DNA of 7,422 bases from Candidatus Aenigmatarchaeota archaeon. GTDB taxonomy: Archaea > Aenigmatarchaeota > Aenigmatarchaeia > QMZP01 > QMZT01. This document shows, piece after piece, positions 5,997-7,422 of the stretch. The notes below the pieces were generated by a model that saw only the letters and a program-made list of their open reading frames with translations, did no database searches and had not been told where the DNA came from. The translations under genes and the position numbers were made by a program. Position 1 is the stretch's first letter, and each line of letters begins with the position of its first letter. The stretch lies in the NCBI GenBank assembly GCA_030634615.1, contig DAOWAL010000061.1:1-7422 (forward strand), given 5' to 3'.

Positions 5997-7169
5997 ATGG
6001 AAAAACTTAACATATGCATGATAAGCAAATATCCTCCACATAAAGGAGGGACTGCAGGCATAAATTATTGGTTTGCAAGAACTCTCGGGGAAATGGGACA
6101 TAAAATACACATAGTCACTGATTTACCTGAAAGTGAAAATTATATTAAATACTTAGATAAGGATTTGATAGAAGGATATGAGCCGAAAAACGTAAAGGTA
6201 CATTCTCATAAACCGACTTTAAATCTCCCTGTAAAATCAAAAATATCAACACTTGCAAACACTGCCATGAATGTAATTGATGAAAACGATATCGATGTCA
6301 TAGATACAAAATATTTCATTCCATACGGTGTTGCAGGTTTTTTATCAAAACTTGTCACAGGAAAACCTCTTGTCACAAGACACGGGGGAAGCGATATAAC
6401 ATATCTTTTGAAAAGTCCACTATATAACAAACTTCTCGTAAATATGCTGAAAAATAGTGATAAGTTAATACTGGATCCTACTAAGATGGATGATATTTTA
6501 CGTCTGGGTATAAGAAAAGCTAAAATAGAATGTAAAAGCGACTTTGGAATGAATATAGGAAATGTGAACACCAGAAAAACAAAAGATGTTCTTAAGAGAT
6601 TCGATATAGACCAGAAATCGCCTATAATAGGGTGTTTTGGTAAGATATCTGCTTGTAAAGGTGTACCAGAACTTTTGAATGCGTTGTCAAAAATAAAGGA
6701 TGATTTTACCATACTACTTTTACCTGAAGATGACAAAGAACACATAAATCGTCTTGTATCTAAATTTGGTCTTAGTAAAAAGACCAAAATTCTCAATTAT
6801 CAGTCACCGTGGATAATGCCTTATCTATATAATTCACTGACAGCATTAATTGCAACAGAGGTCGATTTCCCTGTAAAAATGCACACACCATTAACAGCAT
6901 ATGAATCTTTTTATTTTGGGAAATGTACTGTGATAAGCAAAGAAACATATCAAAAACCACAATTCAGAAAAATGGAAGATGAAAAAAATGTTGTTGTTGT
7001 CGAACCTAAGGATACTGCTAATTATACAAAGAAACTTGAATGGATTCTAAAAAACCCAAAACATGCAAAACGTATAGGGGAAAATGCCAGAAAGCTTCAA
7101 GATCCATCAATAGGTATAAAAAATGCTGAAAGGATGGCAAAAATCTACAGAGAAGTAGCTAACTTCTGA
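5997..7169 (+). CDS. GT4-family (GT-B fold) glycosyltransferase
   Basis: This encodes 390 residues, the usual length for family GT4. The N-terminal Rossmann domain starts KLNICMISKYPPHKGGTAG, with the glycine-rich acceptor loop, then ARTLGEMGHKIHIVT. RHGGSDI (about 128-134) is the characteristic inter-domain motif. The C-terminal nucleotide-sugar domain has IGCFGKISACKGVPELLNAL (Lys221 would bind the donor phosphates) and PVKMHTPLTAYESFYFGK, where Glu303 corresponds to the second glutamate of the EX7E motif; the first glutamate is absent, as in many GT4 members with a Lys-rich version of this loop. No membrane helix is predicted. It should transfer a sugar from a nucleotide-activated donor in the cytoplasm; donor and acceptor cannot be read from sequence. 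It is convergent with the His-Xaa-Ser gene, separated by 21 bases. A role in surface glycans or in decorating the Ser-rich repeats is speculative. Confidence 0.88.
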   Translation: MEKLNICMISKYPPHKGGTAGINYWFARTLGEMGHKIHIVTDLPESENYIKYLDKDLIEGYEPKNVKVHSHKPTLNLPVKSKISTLANTAMNVIDENDIDVIDTKYFIPYGVAGFLSKLVTGKPLVTRHGGSDITYLLKSPLYNKLLVNMLKNSDKLILDPTKMDDILRLGIRKAKIECKSDFGMNIGNVNTRKTKDVLKRFDIDQKSPIIGCFGKISACKGVPELLNALSKIKDDFTILLLPEDDKEHINRLVSKFGLSKKTKILNYQSPWIMPYLYNSLTALIATEVDFPVKMHTPLTAYESFYFGKCTVISKETYQKPQFRKMEDEKNVVVVEPKDTANYTKKLEWILKNPKHAKRIGENARKLQDPSIGIKNAERMAKIYREVANF

Positions 7170-7190
7170 AAATTTCTATTATTTTTATTT
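7151..7190 (+). terminator. Possible terminator after the glycosyltransferase
   Basis: An inverted repeat AGAAGT (7151-7156) / ACTTCT (7162-7167) with a five-base loop overlaps the end of the glycosyltransferase gene and is followed by a T-rich stretch (7172-7190, with a T5 run). A U-rich 3' end alone can terminate archaeal transcription. The stem is short and AT-rich, so the hairpin may not matter. The opposite strand here is A-rich and offers no T-tract for the convergent gene. Confidence 0.35.
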
Positions 7191-7422
7191 CTACTGACAC
7201 GTCCAACAACTTCCGTGGCTGGCATGAGATGAATGGCTGGCATGAGATGCGTGGCTAGCGTGGGAACCGTGAGATGAATGACTGGAATGAGATGCGTGGG
7301 AACCGTGGGATGAATGACTGGAATGAGATGCGTGGGACGCGTGGGAACCGTGGGATGTGTGAGATGCGTGGCTGGCATGAGATGCGTGGGAACCGTGGGA
7401 TGTGTGAGATGCGTGGGACGCG
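7191..7422 (-). CDS. hxsA: HxsA-like His-Xaa-Ser repeat protein, C-terminal part (5' end outside window)
   Basis: The minus strand is open from the right edge to a TAG at 7191-7193, giving 76 residues. They comprise a partial triplet, 23 uninterrupted His-Xaa-Ser triplets (Xaa = Ala 11, Gly 5, Ser 5, Thr 2) and the end Cys-Trp-Thr-Cys-Gln. Such repeats are the defining feature of HxsA, the proposed target of the Hxs radical SAM enzymes, and the HxsB and HxsD genes are in this window. The position before Ser is always a small residue, while Ser is encoded by TCC, TCT, TCA, AGC and AGT, so the pattern is held at the protein level. All three minus-strand frames are largely open because the DNA is repetitive; this one is chosen for the motif and context. 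The region is clearly richer in G+C than its surroundings. The terminal CxxC is unusual as far as I know and could bind metal or form a disulfide. The N-terminus, any leader and the promoter lie beyond the window. Confidence 0.87.
   Translation of the reverse strand, partial: ASHASHTSHGSHASHASHASHTSHGSHASHASHSSHSSHGSHASHSSHSSHGSHASHASHASHSSHASHGSCWTCQ
7209..7422 (-). repeat. Coding tandem repeat, 9-base unit with 36- and 45-base higher-order copies
   Basis: Each 9-base unit encodes His-Xaa-Ser. Higher-order copies are visible: a segment of about 29 bases starting at 7273 recurs at 7309 (period 36 bases, 12 codons), and a 31-base segment at 7341-7371 recurs exactly at 7386-7416 (period 45 bases, 15 codons). 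All periods are multiples of 9, so expansions or contractions keep the frame and the triplet phase. The array continues past the window edge. Confidence 0.9.

Noticed and set aside
6206..6796. A 196-codon minus-strand open frame
   Set aside because: It lies wholly opposite the glycosyltransferase, whose frame has clear family motifs; the antisense product is Ser/Phe/Ile-rich with no domain.
7145..7378. A minus-strand ATG-initiated frame rich in His, Pro, Thr and Leu over the repeat region
   Set aside because: It is an out-of-phase reading of the same 9-base repeats, it runs 25 bases into the convergent glycosyltransferase, and it has no recognisable motif, whereas the neighbouring frame gives perfect His-Xaa-Ser triplets matching the nearby Hxs enzymes.
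7209..7422. CRISPR array or noncoding minisatellite
   Set aside because: The units are contiguous 9-mers with no spacers, and variation respects codon positions of a His-Xaa-Ser protein.

Overview
The window looks archaeal. It is AT-rich. Several genes begin at or within a few bases of the transcription start predicted from a TATA box (about 25-27 bases upstream of the ATG, with BRE-like hexamers beside it), and it encodes an archaeal-type A24 prepilin peptidase. A DPANN-like archaeon is a plausible source, but that is inference; no rRNA or other phylogenetic marker is present.

Layout. The left edge holds the last 34 codons of a small membrane protein that resembles DUF5989 (1-107, +). Convergent with it is a DUF483-like protein with conserved cysteine motifs (109-1008, -). 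A shared TATA element near 1041-1050 separates that gene from a divergent A24 prepilin/preflagellin peptidase (1074-2162, +). A tight overlapping operon follows (2223-4420, +): an HxsD-like protein fused to a B-box-like zinc module, a second short HxsD-like protein, and an HxsB-like radical SAM enzyme. Next are a secreted or membrane-anchored S8 subtilisin-like protease with a cysteine-rich, knottin-like tail (4453-5943, +) and a GT4-family glycosyltransferase (5997-7169, +). The right edge, on the minus strand and convergent with the glycosyltransferase, is the 3' end of a gene encoding at least 23 consecutive His-Xaa-Ser triplets followed by Cys-Trp-Thr-Cys-Gln and a stop (7191-7422). This is the signature of the HxsA repeat protein.

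The main discovery is an apparent archaeal His-Xaa-Ser (Hxs) radical SAM peptide-modification system: enzyme (HxsB), two HxsD-type accessory proteins and target (HxsA repeats) lie within 5.2 kb. Hxs systems were defined bioinformatically in bacteria, and their chemistry is unknown to me. This locus differs from the bacterial pattern in several ways: no HxsC is in the window, HxsD is duplicated and one copy carries a zinc module, HxsB appears to have serines in place of two C-terminal cluster cysteines, the target ends in CxxC, and a secreted protease and a glycosyltransferase lie between enzyme and target. A working model (inference) is that HxsB/HxsD modify the HxsA repeats in the cytoplasm, after which the product may be exported, processed by the protease or glycosylated at the surface.

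No gene-free stretch exceeds about 65 bases. No tRNA, rRNA, CRISPR array or insertion sequence was seen.
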